A stretch of DNA of 64,000 nt from assembly GCA_002787235.1 (NCBI GenBank), contig PCWG01000004.1, forward strand, positions 1-64,000, given 5' to 3'. Each line of letters begins with the position of its first letter. The first letter of the stretch is position 1. A program made the translations under genes and the position numbers. Shown here piece by piece: positions 1 to 7,924 of this stretch. Under the pieces are notes generated by a model, which saw only the letters and a program-made list of their open reading frames with translations, was not told the origin of the DNA and searched no databases. The stretch is from Nitrospinae bacterium CG11_big_fil_rev_8_21_14_0_20_45_15 (GTDB lineage: Bacteria; Nitrospinota; Nitrospinia; Nitrospinales; VA-1).

Positions 1-1
1 T

Positions 2-289
2 CTGGCGAAACTTCCTTCCCATGTTTTTATGGAACCGGCGATCACCAATTACCTGCTCGACAACAACGTGGACATACCTCCAGAATTCAAGAAAGAGTAT
101 GGATTGTCCGACGGGCCGGAAGAGGACGGTCGTGAGTCTTCCATGCGCAATCGGGAAAGCTTTCCGATCCCGAACGAGATATACAACGATCCCGCTTTTG
201 ACGAATACCTGAAAGCCGTGGGCCTGCCCAAACCGCCGCAAATCCCCGTGGGTTTCAAAAAGATCGATTCGAGCAAAGCGATGCGCTGA
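2..289 (+). CDS. C-terminal end of an unidentified protein (5' truncated)
   Basis: The reading frame is open from base 2, through an internal ATG at 29, to a TGA at 287-289, so this is the last 95 residues of a gene that begins outside the window. The visible part is hydrophilic and proline-rich, with no membrane segment, cysteine or recognisable motif. It lies just before a flagellar gene set on the same strand, so a flagellar or motility link is possible but only inferred from position. I do not recognise the family. The frame itself is well supported by its continuity to the window edge. Confidence 0.55.
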   Translation: MAKLPSHVFMEPAITNYLLDNNVDIPPEFKKEYGLSDGPEEDGRESSMRNRESFPIPNEIYNDPAFDEYLKAVGLPKPPQIPVGFKKIDSSKAMR

Positions 290-519
290 TGCATTGCGGC
301 TAGATTTGCCCGCACACTCCGATCTTTAGCTATGAGTCCACAGGCTGAAAATTCCTGTCAGTCGCTTATGTTGATTGTATTCAATGGGATACCGCAAGAT
401 GTTCTGCACTTTTTTCCAATCAAACAAAGTCCGGTATTTTCATTCTCTTTGGAAATTAGGGCAGAAACAGATTTTCAGCTGATTTTTTAAAAAAAATTCA
501 AAAAAAGCAAAGAAATAGC

Positions 520-546
520 TAAAGTTTTCTAAAAAACTACCGATAA
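520..546 (+). promoter_or_regulatory. Sigma-28 (FliA) promoter, rightward
   Basis: TAAAGTTT at 520-527, an 11-base spacer, then ACCGATAA at 539-546. The classic flagellar sigma-28 consensus is TAAAGTTT-N11-GCCGATAA, so 15 of 16 positions match with the exact spacing. Transcription would start near 553 and run toward the disordered-protein gene at 828, leaving a leader of about 275 bases. A late-class flagellar role fits the FliD, chaperone and FlgM-like genes downstream. Confidence 0.85.
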
Positions 547-654
547 GGAAAGCGGAGAGCTAAAACCTTCTGTCGTCAGGTAGATTGTTGCAACTTTGTA
601 ACATTTTATTTTTTATTGCTTTAGGCGGGAATGGTTTGAGTTGCGCTTAACTGT

Positions 655-681
655 TTATCGGAGTAAATGCTGTAAACTTTA
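655..681 (-). promoter_or_regulatory. Sigma-28 (FliA) promoter, leftward
   Basis: Read on the - strand this is TAAAGTTT (681-674), an 11-base spacer, then TCCGATAA (662-655): again 15 of 16 consensus positions with exact spacing. It points left, into the intergenic space and toward the antisense strand of the truncated gene at 2-289. There is no convincing - strand gene within reach, so an antisense or small RNA is the simplest product; the spacing and match make chance unlikely. Confidence 0.75.
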
Positions 682-827
682 AAAAAATATGATAATCGTT
701 GCTTTTTTTTGGTGTCGAGTTCATTTTTATTTTATGTTGGTATTTGAATGGATGATCAGGTGTTCATTCGAACTGTTTAAAAATTTTCGAGGTGAAGTGG
801 TTGGGAAATTAACTGGGAGGACTTGAC

Positions 828-1550
828 ATGGCTGAGGAAACTAATTTTACACCGATATCTTCTGATCGAAGACCCGTGCCAACGCAGGAGTCTATTGTAA
901 CCAATGCGTCTGCGCGTAAGGACACTCAGCAGGACAATCGACGCGCAGATATTGAAACGCGCGACGCTCAGGGAACCAGCGATCGTGTCGTCATCACACA
1001 GGGCGCAATTGACTTGAGTCGTGGAGGGGGTGCAAATTCACCGGATACCTCCAGTGCCTTGGATGAGGCCGCGGGCAGTGCGAACATTGCCAGTCGTACA
1101 TCGCCGTTGGAAGAAAACAAACCCCCTGACATTACCTTTCGAAATCTGAACGGAGCTCCAAACCCAAATGATAATGAAGTGGAGCGGGCGTTGCAATCCA
1201 ACCCGGTTGATGATGCGGTTCAATCCAGCCGTGTTGTAACGGAAAACCGTGTCGCAAGGGTGAGCGTAGGAGATGCTGTCGAGCAAAGAAACTCCGACCG
1301 TCAGAGTGACCCGACGCAGGACTCTCCGCAACCTTCGGAAGCGGCTCCTCCAGAGCGGGGAACCAGTAGCACCCAAAATCGAATTGAAACTCAGGAAACG
1401 AGAGCTCAGGAAGCACCGGTGAACGATAGAACTGCAAGGCAGGATGCAAATCAGGCCCAGGCAGAAAATCGATCCCGGGAGCAGGGCAGAGGGACGGATG
1501 CAACTGCCGTCCAGTCTGAAAGAGGTCAGAATCTTGATAACTTAGTATAA
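828..1550 (+). CDS. Disordered, low-complexity protein in flagellar locus
   Basis: 240 residues starting at ATG with a clear GGGAGG ribosome binding site about ten bases upstream. The protein is strongly biased: rich in Q, N, R, E, D, S, T and A, with no Cys, His, Trp or Tyr, only two Lys and only the initiator Met, so it should be soluble and intrinsically disordered. A short VVITQGAIDLS stretch around residues 53-63 faintly recalls the VxISxxA motif of FlgM-type proteins, including the one at 4429. The sigma-28 promoter upstream suggests expression with late flagellar genes. I do not recognise the family; a secreted or filament-associated role is speculation. Confidence 0.7.
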   Translation: MAEETNFTPISSDRRPVPTQESIVTNASARKDTQQDNRRADIETRDAQGTSDRVVITQGAIDLSRGGGANSPDTSSALDEAAGSANIASRTSPLEENKPPDITFRNLNGAPNPNDNEVERALQSNPVDDAVQSSRVVTENRVARVSVGDAVEQRNSDRQSDPTQDSPQPSEAAPPERGTSSTQNRIETQETRAQEAPVNDRTARQDANQAQAENRSREQGRGTDATAVQSERGQNLDNLV

Positions 1551-2132
1551 GTTGCCGCGCCCACCGGTATTGCCGAACGGGCCATCTACAGTTGTTTGTG
1601 CTAGAGGAGTAAGCTTTAACCGAAGGATTCCCCAAAACTTGGGAGGTGGAGGGGGTCCATTTATCGGCTAATCATGTAGCGTCGTTGCGACCCTGAATGC
1701 GAACGACATACATACCCCTGGAGATTTTTATGCCTGCTGAAATTCGTCTGGACTTTCAAGGTGCGTCATCACCTATTAGTCTTAAACGTTTTCACGCAAT
1801 ACTGGCGGCGCGGGCGTTGTATCTTATTTATCTCACCAGGAAACCAATCTGCCTCCCTGATGATAGTTCCTTTATCGTCAGCTGAATTAAAACACTTTAG
1901 GAAATTTGTTGATTTTTTATTCTGGCAATGCGTCCGATCCTGAAAATTCAGGGTGTACGTATTGTATAAAGGATAACAACGAAATCCCATTTTGAGAACC
2001 TCTGACTATTTTTGAATTCAGGGTTTGATCTTGTCATGCATCTGTTCTGCTGTGGCGAAAGATCATATCAGAATTTCGGAGGCGCTCTGTAACCCTATCG
2101 GGCAATTTATATAATTGTCCGCATGGTGAAAC
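1551..2132. other. Intergenic region upstream of fliD
   Basis: 582 bases. Short + strand frames exist (62 residues from 1697, 60 residues from 1761) but overlap each other, match nothing I know and have ordinary stop spacing. The stretch from 1730 does have a CTGGAG site seven bases before an ATG, so a very small gene cannot be excluded. A lone TTATCGGC at 1661-1668 resembles a leftward sigma-28 -10 box but no -35 element lies at the right distance. No terminator or RNA gene recognised. Confidence 0.4.
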
Positions 2133-3971
2133 ATGGCGTCCAACGGAATTTTGCCGACCAGCCTGCAAGGCTCGTCGCTCCTTTCAAAAAATGGTCGAAC
2201 ACGGTCGAGTGTTCCGGTATCTGAGAGTGCGCGAAGGAATGACCTGCGCGACCCCGGACCGGACAATAAAGGTGAAATTGTTCTCAATGCCCTCACCGCC
2301 GGGCGCGCTCCTTCCTTATCCACCTCTGGACCCATCGCCGCATTTCGCGTCAACGACGCGATTCGTCTCCTCAATCAAAATAATAAAGCGACCGAGTCGC
2401 CGGCCCTCGTAGCTCTGAAAAAGTCAGCTCGTTTTGGAGGTCTTCAACGCAACCGCCTTGAAGGAATCAAAGGCGCGTTGAACAATCTTGCCGACACCGT
2501 TGATGCACTGCTGGCAGATGAAAGCCTGAACACTCGACGCGGGTACAACTCACGCCGTGATTTGGTCGAAGTTTCGGTGAGTCGGGATGCGACCCCTTCC
2601 CTCAATCAATTGGTGCCTACCCGACGTGCTGTCGAAAATACATTGGTTTCAGACAAGCAAAGCTCTGCTCTGGGGTTGACCGGAAGTTTTTTGGTGAATG
2701 GTTTTGAAATCAAGGTCGTTGCCACGGATTCCATTTTCGAGATTCGGGACAAGATCAATTATGGAGAAGACACCAATAAAAATGGACGGCTGGACGGGGC
2801 TGAGGATTTAAACCAAAACGGGCAGATCGATGTGATCAATGTTTCCGCAAGCGAAGCGGGTTCCGGTCGATTTGAAATTGAAGATCGTAACGGGAACGGG
2901 ACGCTCGATCCCAGCGAAGATAGCAATGGCAACAACCGGCTGGATGGCGGAAGTGCCAAGAATAATGTTGCCGCTGTTGTTATCAATGATCGACTGATTT
3001 TGACTGGAACCGCGGGATCGGATAAAAAAATCAGTCTGCAAGACACCGACGGTATCCTGCTGAATCTGGGATTCTTTGCACTCAACAGCAAGGGCCAGCC
3101 GGTTTTGCAGGAACTAAAATACGATGCGGAAGACCTCTCGCCCAACCCGGGCGGGAACTTGAACAAAGATCCCGTCTTTGCGCAAATTCAATTGAATAGA
3201 AAGACACTGGAAAGCGATAGTAATCGGTTTCAATCAGCGATAGAGGGCGTTGAGATCACAGTCAAACAAGCCAGCGATAACAACGTTGTCCTCAAAGTCT
3301 TGCTCGATGTGGAACAGACATTCCAGCAAATCGAATCTTTTGTTGGTGCGTTCAATGATGCGGTGGGGAAGATCAATGAAACCCTTGTCGCCTCCCGGGC
3401 TTTTGCGGTGGATATAGATGTTCAAAATATCCGCAACGATTTGACACAGACGACTCAACAGAAAACCAGCGAACTGGATCGCAGAAATCAGAATATTTCC
3501 GCTTTGAATTCAACCATCGAAAATCAACACCAGGTGGGCTTGAGTGTCAATAACGCAGATAAGGCCGTACAGAGTGAAACCTCCATTTCTTCCGCGCTGG
3601 AAAATGCCAAACGCGGCTTGTCTTTCAGTGCCAGAGAAGCAGATATTTTATATCAAAGACTGAATTCTCTTGGCATCCAAACACTGAAAGACGATCAGTT
3701 CAAAATTGACCCGACCGAACTCAAGCGAGGTCTCACGATCAACACAGATGAGGTTCTCGATCTCTTCCTGAATGAGAAAACCGGAATTCTTCCGCAACTG
3801 AAAACAAAACTGGAAAATATACTGAGTGCGGGTATTGGCGATCTGGATTTTAAGGATACAAAGGTAAACATTAATACGACTTCGCCAAATATTTTGGCCA
3901 GAGATTTTCAGAAATTTTTCGAAAACCGGTTGTATGAAAACACGGTTCAAAACTTAATCACGGTGGCTTGA
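2133..3971 (+). CDS. fliD: Flagellar hook-associated protein 2 (filament cap), with EF-hand-like loops
   Basis: 612 residues. FliD caps the growing filament and promotes flagellin polymerisation outside the cell. Family signs: a flagellin-IN-like block around residues 185-210 (SFLVNGFEIKVVATDS... IRDKIN), the GVEITVKQAS... VLKVLLDVE block near 370-400 followed by the helical FVGAFNDAVGKIN segment, and the C-terminal LGIQTLKDDQFKIDPTELKRGL signature near 510-535. Unusually, residues 213-233 and 251-271 form two doublets of calcium-loop type sequence (DTNKNGRLDGAE and DRNGNGTLDPSE, each followed at once by a second D-x-N-x-N-x-x-L/I-D half). The ATG at 2133 has no strong ribosome binding site. 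The gene ends one base before the chaperone gene. Confidence 0.88.
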   Translation: MASNGILPTSLQGSSLLSKNGRTRSSVPVSESARRNDLRDPGPDNKGEIVLNALTAGRAPSLSTSGPIAAFRVNDAIRLLNQNNKATESPALVALKKSARFGGLQRNRLEGIKGALNNLADTVDALLADESLNTRRGYNSRRDLVEVSVSRDATPSLNQLVPTRRAVENTLVSDKQSSALGLTGSFLVNGFEIKVVATDSIFEIRDKINYGEDTNKNGRLDGAEDLNQNGQIDVINVSASEAGSGRFEIEDRNGNGTLDPSEDSNGNNRLDGGSAKNNVAAVVINDRLILTGTAGSDKKISLQDTDGILLNLGFFALNSKGQPVLQELKYDAEDLSPNPGGNLNKDPVFAQIQLNRKTLESDSNRFQSAIEGVEITVKQASDNNVVLKVLLDVEQTFQQIESFVGAFNDAVGKINETLVASRAFAVDIDVQNIRNDLTQTTQQKTSELDRRNQNISALNSTIENQHQVGLSVNNADKAVQSETSISSALENAKRGLSFSAREADILYQRLNSLGIQTLKDDQFKIDPTELKRGLTINTDEVLDLFLNEKTGILPQLKTKLENILSAGIGDLDFKDTKVNINTTSPNILARDFQKFFENRLYENTVQNLITVA

Positions 3972-3972
3972 A

Positions 3973-4413
3973 ATGAATCAATTGGGAAATTCAGAATCAG
4001 CAATAAAGATGTTGGAAGAAGAAAAAAAAATATATGAATTTCTTCTTGGGCGAATGGCTTTGCAAGAACAAGCCATTGATTCGGACAATGAAAAAGCTTT
4101 GATGGAAGTATTGGACGAAAAAGAACACGCACTCGAAAATTTGAGAGAAAAAAATCAGAGTCTCCTGCAATGGAGCTCGGAGTTGTCAGGTGCAGAGCGT
4201 GGAGAGATGGAAGAAAAAACGCGTGCGTTGAGAACGGAAATTGAAAATACGCTGCACCAGATCATTGAGCTGGAAGAACTTTGCGAGAAAAAACTCCAAT
4301 CCAAAAGCAGTCGAATGGGGCAGAAGTTGACGGGGTTGAAAAAGGGAAAAGTTTTGCTGAAAGGTTACAACACACCTACGCGAATCAAACCAAAGATTTC
4401 AAAAAACGTTTAA
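3973..4413 (+). CDS. FlgN/FliT-like flagellar export chaperone
   Basis: 146 residues, mostly helical and charged with coiled-coil heptads (LEEEKKIYEFLLGRMALQEQAI and LMEVLDEKEHALENLREKNQ). This pattern, a small helical protein with repeated EEK-L-x-x-L spacing, is typical of FlgN-family chaperones that hold hook-associated proteins before export; FliT, the FliD chaperone, looks similar. Its position directly behind fliD (ATG two bases after the stop) supports a chaperone for the cap or hook-filament junction proteins. The last 30 residues are basic (KKGKVLLKGYNTPTRIKPKISK). Assignment between FlgN and FliT is not possible from what I can see. Confidence 0.65.
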   Translation: MNQLGNSESAIKMLEEEKKIYEFLLGRMALQEQAIDSDNEKALMEVLDEKEHALENLREKNQSLLQWSSELSGAERGEMEEKTRALRTEIENTLHQIIELEELCEKKLQSKSSRMGQKLTGLKKGKVLLKGYNTPTRIKPKISKNV

Positions 4414-4428
4414 AGGACGTTAAAAGTC

Positions 4429-4773
4429 ATGGATTTTTCAATCACACCAACCCCAAGAGTGTTCAAAAGTTATCAGACACAGGAACGCTATGCGGAGTTG
4501 AACAAGAAAATCAGCGTAAAAATAGTTCAAGGGCAGGTGGATACCGTGAACATATCGAGCAAGGCCCGGGAGTACCTGGAAAAGGGCCCCCCTGCTGAAG
4601 AGATTTCTTATGCGTCGATGGTCTCTGCCAGGAAGTCTGATGTGGATAAAACAACGGAGGACAATACCGAAACCGATTTTCAGCCTTTCGACTTCGGCTC
4701 CAACGAGTTCAGCCCTGTAGGAGCGATGGCCGATGAATCGCCGGCGAGTGAGCCACCGGAAGCGTTGGGATGA
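4429..4773 (+). CDS. FlgM-like anti-sigma-28 candidate
   Basis: 114 residues, 15 bases after the chaperone gene, so probably co-transcribed. Residues 36-47 read VDTVNISSKARE, matching the D-x-V-x-(I/L)-S-S-x-A core seen in FlgM proteins, and the basic N-terminal half followed by an acidic, disordered tail fits a small secreted regulator. FlgM binds sigma-28 in the cytoplasm and is exported when the hook is complete. In FlgM the sigma-binding helices usually lie in the C-terminal half after the SS-x-A motif; here that part is acidic and low in hydrophobic residues, so the call is uncertain. The local sigma-28 promoters fit the idea. Confidence 0.5.
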   Translation: MDFSITPTPRVFKSYQTQERYAELNKKISVKIVQGQVDTVNISSKAREYLEKGPPAEEISYASMVSARKSDVDKTTEDNTETDFQPFDFGSNEFSPVGAMADESPASEPPEALG

Positions 4774-4816
4774 ACAGTTAAATTATTCCTTTTATTGCCC
4801 CCGACGGCTCGCCGGG

Positions 4817-4830
4817 CCCGCCGGAGCGGG
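4817..4830. repeat. CCCGC-loop-GCGGG hairpin motif, dispersed copy
   Basis: On the - strand this reads CCCGCTCCGGCGGG: a five-base stem closed on a TCCG loop, which in RNA is a UNCG-type tetraloop with a C-G closing pair. The same 14-base word occurs in other orientation at 33957-33970 (inside the 84-bp repeats), near 34125-34138 and at 38084-38097. Here it sits 44 bases after the FlgM-like gene, between two converging genes. Confidence 0.6.
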
Positions 4831-4884
4831 AAATTTTGAGGCGTGTTGGTTTTATGGAAACGATCTGTTGATCGCTTTATTCAG

Positions 4885-4914
4885 AGCAGGCTTGGCCTGC
4901 TAGATTTTTGAAAA
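4885..4914 (+). terminator. Hairpin with short T run, end of flagellar operon
   Basis: AGCAGGC (4885-4891), a TTG loop, then GCCTGCT (4895-4901), followed by AGATTTTTG on the + strand. It would end rightward flagellar transcription, and also overlaps the stop codon of the converging purM gene (4900-4902). The T tract is short, so termination strength is uncertain. The three-base-loop form is shared with hairpins at 38011 and 40427. Confidence 0.5.
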
Positions 4915-6000
4915 AGTTTGTTTTCTGCAGACGAGATTTTTCCCAGGGAGGATTGTTTCTTTTCCCAGATGCGCCTCGACTTGACCGATGGGCCAGCTAT
5001 TGATTTGATGTTTTTTGCAGATTGCCGCTACCTTTTCCGCATCGCCCGCGCCCTCAACGACCACACAGAATCCTATACCCATATTGAAGACCTCGTACAT
5101 TTCCGTATCCTCAATTTCGCCACAGTCCTGAATGAAATCGAATACAGGAGGGCAAGTTGGAATCGGGTCGATGACAAAGCGGATGTTATCAGCCTCAACA
5201 CGGTTGAGATTGCCAAAGCCGCCGCTGGTAATGTGGACCAGAGCTTTGATGCGAATATCAGATTCCAGCATTTCCATGACAGGTCGAACATAGATCTGCG
5301 TGGGTTTCAGAAGTTCGTCGCCAAGAGTGGTGCCCAGTCGAGGTTCAAATTTGTGTACCGATTCCCTTTGTTTCTCAATGGTATCGCCGAGCAGAGTTCT
5401 TCGTGCCAGAGTCAGGCCGTTGGAGTGAACGCCCGTTGAGGCCAGCCCCACAATCAAGTCACCCGGTTGCACGTCTTTTCCCGTGTTGATGCGATCGATG
5501 GGAACGACGCCGATGCAGGCACCGACCAGGTCTACTCCGGTAATGATTTCGCGTATTTGAGAAATTTCACCCCCGGAAATGCTGATTTCTGCCTGTCGGG
5601 CACCTTCAGCAAGACCTTCGCCCAAGGCCGAGAAAATTTCAGGATCGGTGTGTGAGCAGGCGATGTAGTCCACCATGCTGACAGGTCGCGCACCCACACA
5701 GATGACATCGTTGACGTTCATCGCCACGCAGTCGATGCCGATGGTGTTGTAACGATTCATCATCTCAGCGACGATAATTTTAGAGCCCACACCGTCGGTC
5801 CCAAAAGCTATCCCGGTTCCGTTTCCCATATCAATGACATTTGCAAAATAGCCAATGTCAGCGGCAAGAGGATTTTTCGTGTTGAAGGTACGCGTTGGTA
5901 AAACGTGTTTTAAAATCCCGGACAGCGCAGACTCGCCGCCTCGGCTGGAAACACCGCTTTTTGTGTATTGTGAATCGTCGGAATGTGTGGGTTGGGTCAT
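4900..6000 (-). CDS. purM: Phosphoribosylformylglycinamidine cyclo-ligase (AIR synthase)
   Basis: 366 residues, cytoplasmic, fifth step of purine synthesis: ATP-dependent ring closure of FGAM to AIR. Family signs include the N-terminal YTKSGV segment, GTDGVGSK, the DCVAMNVNDVICVGARPV block that binds ATP in the PurM/PurL superfamily, ISGGE(I/T) and the GVHSNG(L/F)TLAR signature, and HITSGGFGNLNR near the C-terminus. Length is slightly above the usual 340-350. It starts 50 bases after the symporter gene on the same strand, so the two may share a transcript, although no functional link is obvious. Confidence 0.93.
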   Translation of the reverse strand: MTQPTHSDDSQYTKSGVSSRGGESALSGILKHVLPTRTFNTKNPLAADIGYFANVIDMGNGTGIAFGTDGVGSKIIVAEMMNRYNTIGIDCVAMNVNDVICVGARPVSMVDYIACSHTDPEIFSALGEGLAEGARQAEISISGGEISQIREIITGVDLVGACIGVVPIDRINTGKDVQPGDLIVGLASTGVHSNGLTLARRTLLGDTIEKQRESVHKFEPRLGTTLGDELLKPTQIYVRPVMEMLESDIRIKALVHITSGGFGNLNRVEADNIRFVIDPIPTCPPVFDFIQDCGEIEDTEMYEVFNMGIGFCVVVEGAGDAEKVAAICKKHQINSWPIGQVEAHLGKETILPGKNLVCRKQTFSKI

Positions 6001-6050
6001 GGCTCGATGTTGATAAAAGGTTTTAATATTTAAGCGGGGCTATTCTAGCA

Positions 6051-7586
6051 TCAATCGCGACTTGCGTCAGAAATGAGATCATTTTTTTCAAAAAAAATAA
6101 AACAGGCACATACGAACAGATTGGCCGCCAGCCCCCACATGCCGGCATGAAAACCCCATAGGCTGGGATGATCGACGTTTGCAAATCCAAGCCAGCCCGA
6201 CCAGGCAAGGCCAAGGGTAACGCTGAGTCCGACCCCGATCCCGTACAATACAGCTTTTGAATTCAATCGTTTACAATGCAGGCCGAGGTAAAATGCCGGA
6301 ACGCATTGAATCAATAACTCGAATTTTATTTTGAGAAGATGGATCAGATTGCCTTCGTAAACGAGAGCGAGCCAAACGATAGGGATCATCAAGGCCCATG
6401 AAATTCTTTTGCCGAAACGAGTCAGGATGGCAGGGTCTGCGTTGGGGTGGATATAGGTTCCGTAGATGTCTTTGCTAATCATGGAGCTCACAGTCAATAA
6501 AGCGGAATCGGCTGTTGACATGACGGCAGAGAGCAAGGCTGAAAAAATAATCACCACCAGCCAGTAACCAAACTCTGAAGATTGCATGATCTTCAGACAG
6601 AGTAAAGGCAATATGGTTTCCGATGGAGAGATGGCGCGATTTGCACTTGTGGAAAGGGAACCCATTTCCGGCGTGTATGCCGCCATCAGCACGCCAATGA
6701 CAACGGCGACCAGGGCGGTGGTCAAAGGGGCCAGTGCCATGAAGGAAAGCGATTGTTTTAGAATGCGACTCGAACGGGCCGAGTAAATTCTTTGGATGGC
6801 TTGAGGATAAATGGCCGCACCGAGTCCAACCATCAAAATGAAGCTGATCCATCTGCGCAAGCCATCCCCGGAAGGCGGCAGTGTTTTTTCTATGGTTTCC
6901 GGGTTGCTTGCCAATTTTTGAACGGCGGAAGGAAGATCGCCGATTTCAGTGAATGCAGAACTCAAAAGAATGCCAAATCCGATCAATAAAACCCCGCCCT
7001 GCAGGGCATCGGTCCAGGCGACGGATCGCATGCCGCCCAGTGATTCGTAGATGAGCATGATGAAGACCAATCCAATCACTCCCACCCACATGGGGATACG
7101 GCCTTGAGAAATTCCTTCAAAGGCTGTGCCGAGAGTTTTCATTTGGGCCAGCAGGAAATTGCAGGCGGCATAGGTCATCAGAAGCGTGATGATGATTTTT
7201 AGAGCGTGGCTTTGATAACGATGAAAAATATAATCACCGGGGGTGACGAAGCGTTGTTCTTTGCTGATGTGATACAGACGGGGTGCCAGTAAAAGGTAAG
7301 CCACGATGATCGCGGTCATGAAGTGAACGGAAACCAGAAATGTGAAGCCTTCACGGTAAGCGGCTCCGCTGAAACCCAATAAGGTATTGCCGCTGTATTG
7401 AGTGGCGAAAAGGGTCAGGAACAGTACGGGAAGACCTATTTTGCGTCCGGCAAGATAGAAATCCTCAAAATTATTTTGTTGTGTTCGGGTATACGCAAGG
7501 GCACCGATTCCCAAAAGAATCGCGACGTAAACGCCGACGGCTAAAAGCGCGTCCACGCCGAATGGAAGGGCTTCAGTCCCGGGCAT
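6051..7586 (-). CDS. Sodium:solute symporter (SSS family)
   Basis: 511 residues if started at the ATG at 7586 (MPGTEALPFGVDALL), which I prefer because a longer frame runs deep into the neighbouring gene. About 13 hydrophobic segments. Residues near 35-75 carry the SSS hallmark (NNFEDFYLAGRKIG... LFATQYSGNTLLG), and a mid-protein SALLSAVMSTADSALLTVSS block is the conserved TM8 sodium-site region (S-A-x-x-S-T-x-D-x-x-L). This family imports organic solutes with sodium; the substrate (pantothenate, proline, acetate or other) cannot be told. The start overlaps the small upstream membrane gene by 14 bases, as is usual for translationally coupled pairs. Confidence 0.88.
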   Translation of the reverse strand: MPGTEALPFGVDALLAVGVYVAILLGIGALAYTRTQQNNFEDFYLAGRKIGLPVLFLTLFATQYSGNTLLGFSGAAYREGFTFLVSVHFMTAIIVAYLLLAPRLYHISKEQRFVTPGDYIFHRYQSHALKIIITLLMTYAACNFLLAQMKTLGTAFEGISQGRIPMWVGVIGLVFIMLIYESLGGMRSVAWTDALQGGVLLIGFGILLSSAFTEIGDLPSAVQKLASNPETIEKTLPPSGDGLRRWISFILMVGLGAAIYPQAIQRIYSARSSRILKQSLSFMALAPLTTALVAVVIGVLMAAYTPEMGSLSTSANRAISPSETILPLLCLKIMQSSEFGYWLVVIIFSALLSAVMSTADSALLTVSSMISKDIYGTYIHPNADPAILTRFGKRISWALMIPIVWLALVYEGNLIHLLKIKFELLIQCVPAFYLGLHCKRLNSKAVLYGIGVGLSVTLGLAWSGWLGFANVDHPSLWGFHAGMWGLAANLFVCACFIFFEKNDLISDASRD

Positions 7587-7821
7587 GATCTTCTTCGTTA
7601 TCACGCCAGACAAACAGCAGTACGTAAATGGTGAAAAGGCTGAGGGTAGCTCCCCCAACCACGGTCAGGACGGTCCAGCTCGGGAGCCCGAAGATCAAAC
7701 CATTGGTTGGCCAAAGCGGAAGAATGGCAATGAATAAAATGAGGTAAACGTACCAGACCCAGGAGGTGCGGCCCGGGTCTTTAAATTTTTCGGGATTTTC
7801 AGGGGAAACTTTATCTGACAT
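7573..7821 (-). CDS. Small two-helix membrane protein paired with symporter (DUF3311-like)
   Basis: 82 residues with two hydrophobic segments (YVYLILFIAILPLWPTNG and VLTVVGGATLSLFTIYVLLFVW), a polar start and an acidic end. Small DUF3311-type proteins encoded immediately before SSS symporters have this size and topology and are thought to be accessory subunits. The coding overlap of 14 bases with the symporter supports coupling. The exact family assignment is from size, topology and context, not a motif. Confidence 0.65.
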   Translation of the reverse strand: MSDKVSPENPEKFKDPGRTSWVWYVYLILFIAILPLWPTNGLIFGLPSWTVLTVVGGATLSLFTIYVLLFVWRDNEEDHARD

Positions 7822-7924
7822 TTTGAACGATCCGCGAAGAGATGGGCGGCAAGAGGCGGTGTGCTTAAAAAGATTGTCTGAACGTTGTCACTGATTGCGG
7901 GCGGACGTATGCAGGAGTTACCGA

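Larger units (their letters stand above)
290..827. other. AT-rich intergenic region with two facing sigma-28 promoters
   Basis: 538 bases without a convincing gene. The stretch is AT-rich, with long A runs near 480-540. It holds two near-consensus flagellar sigma-28 promoters listed separately (520-546 on + and 655-681 on -), about 110 bases apart and facing each other. A good ribosome binding site (GGGAGG) near 815 serves the gene at 828. No tRNA or obvious intrinsic terminator was seen. Confidence 0.6.

Noticed and set aside
1697-1943. Two overlapping small + strand frames (62 and 60 residues) before fliD
   Set aside because: Overlap each other and resemble no family; kept only as a note because one has a fair ribosome binding site.
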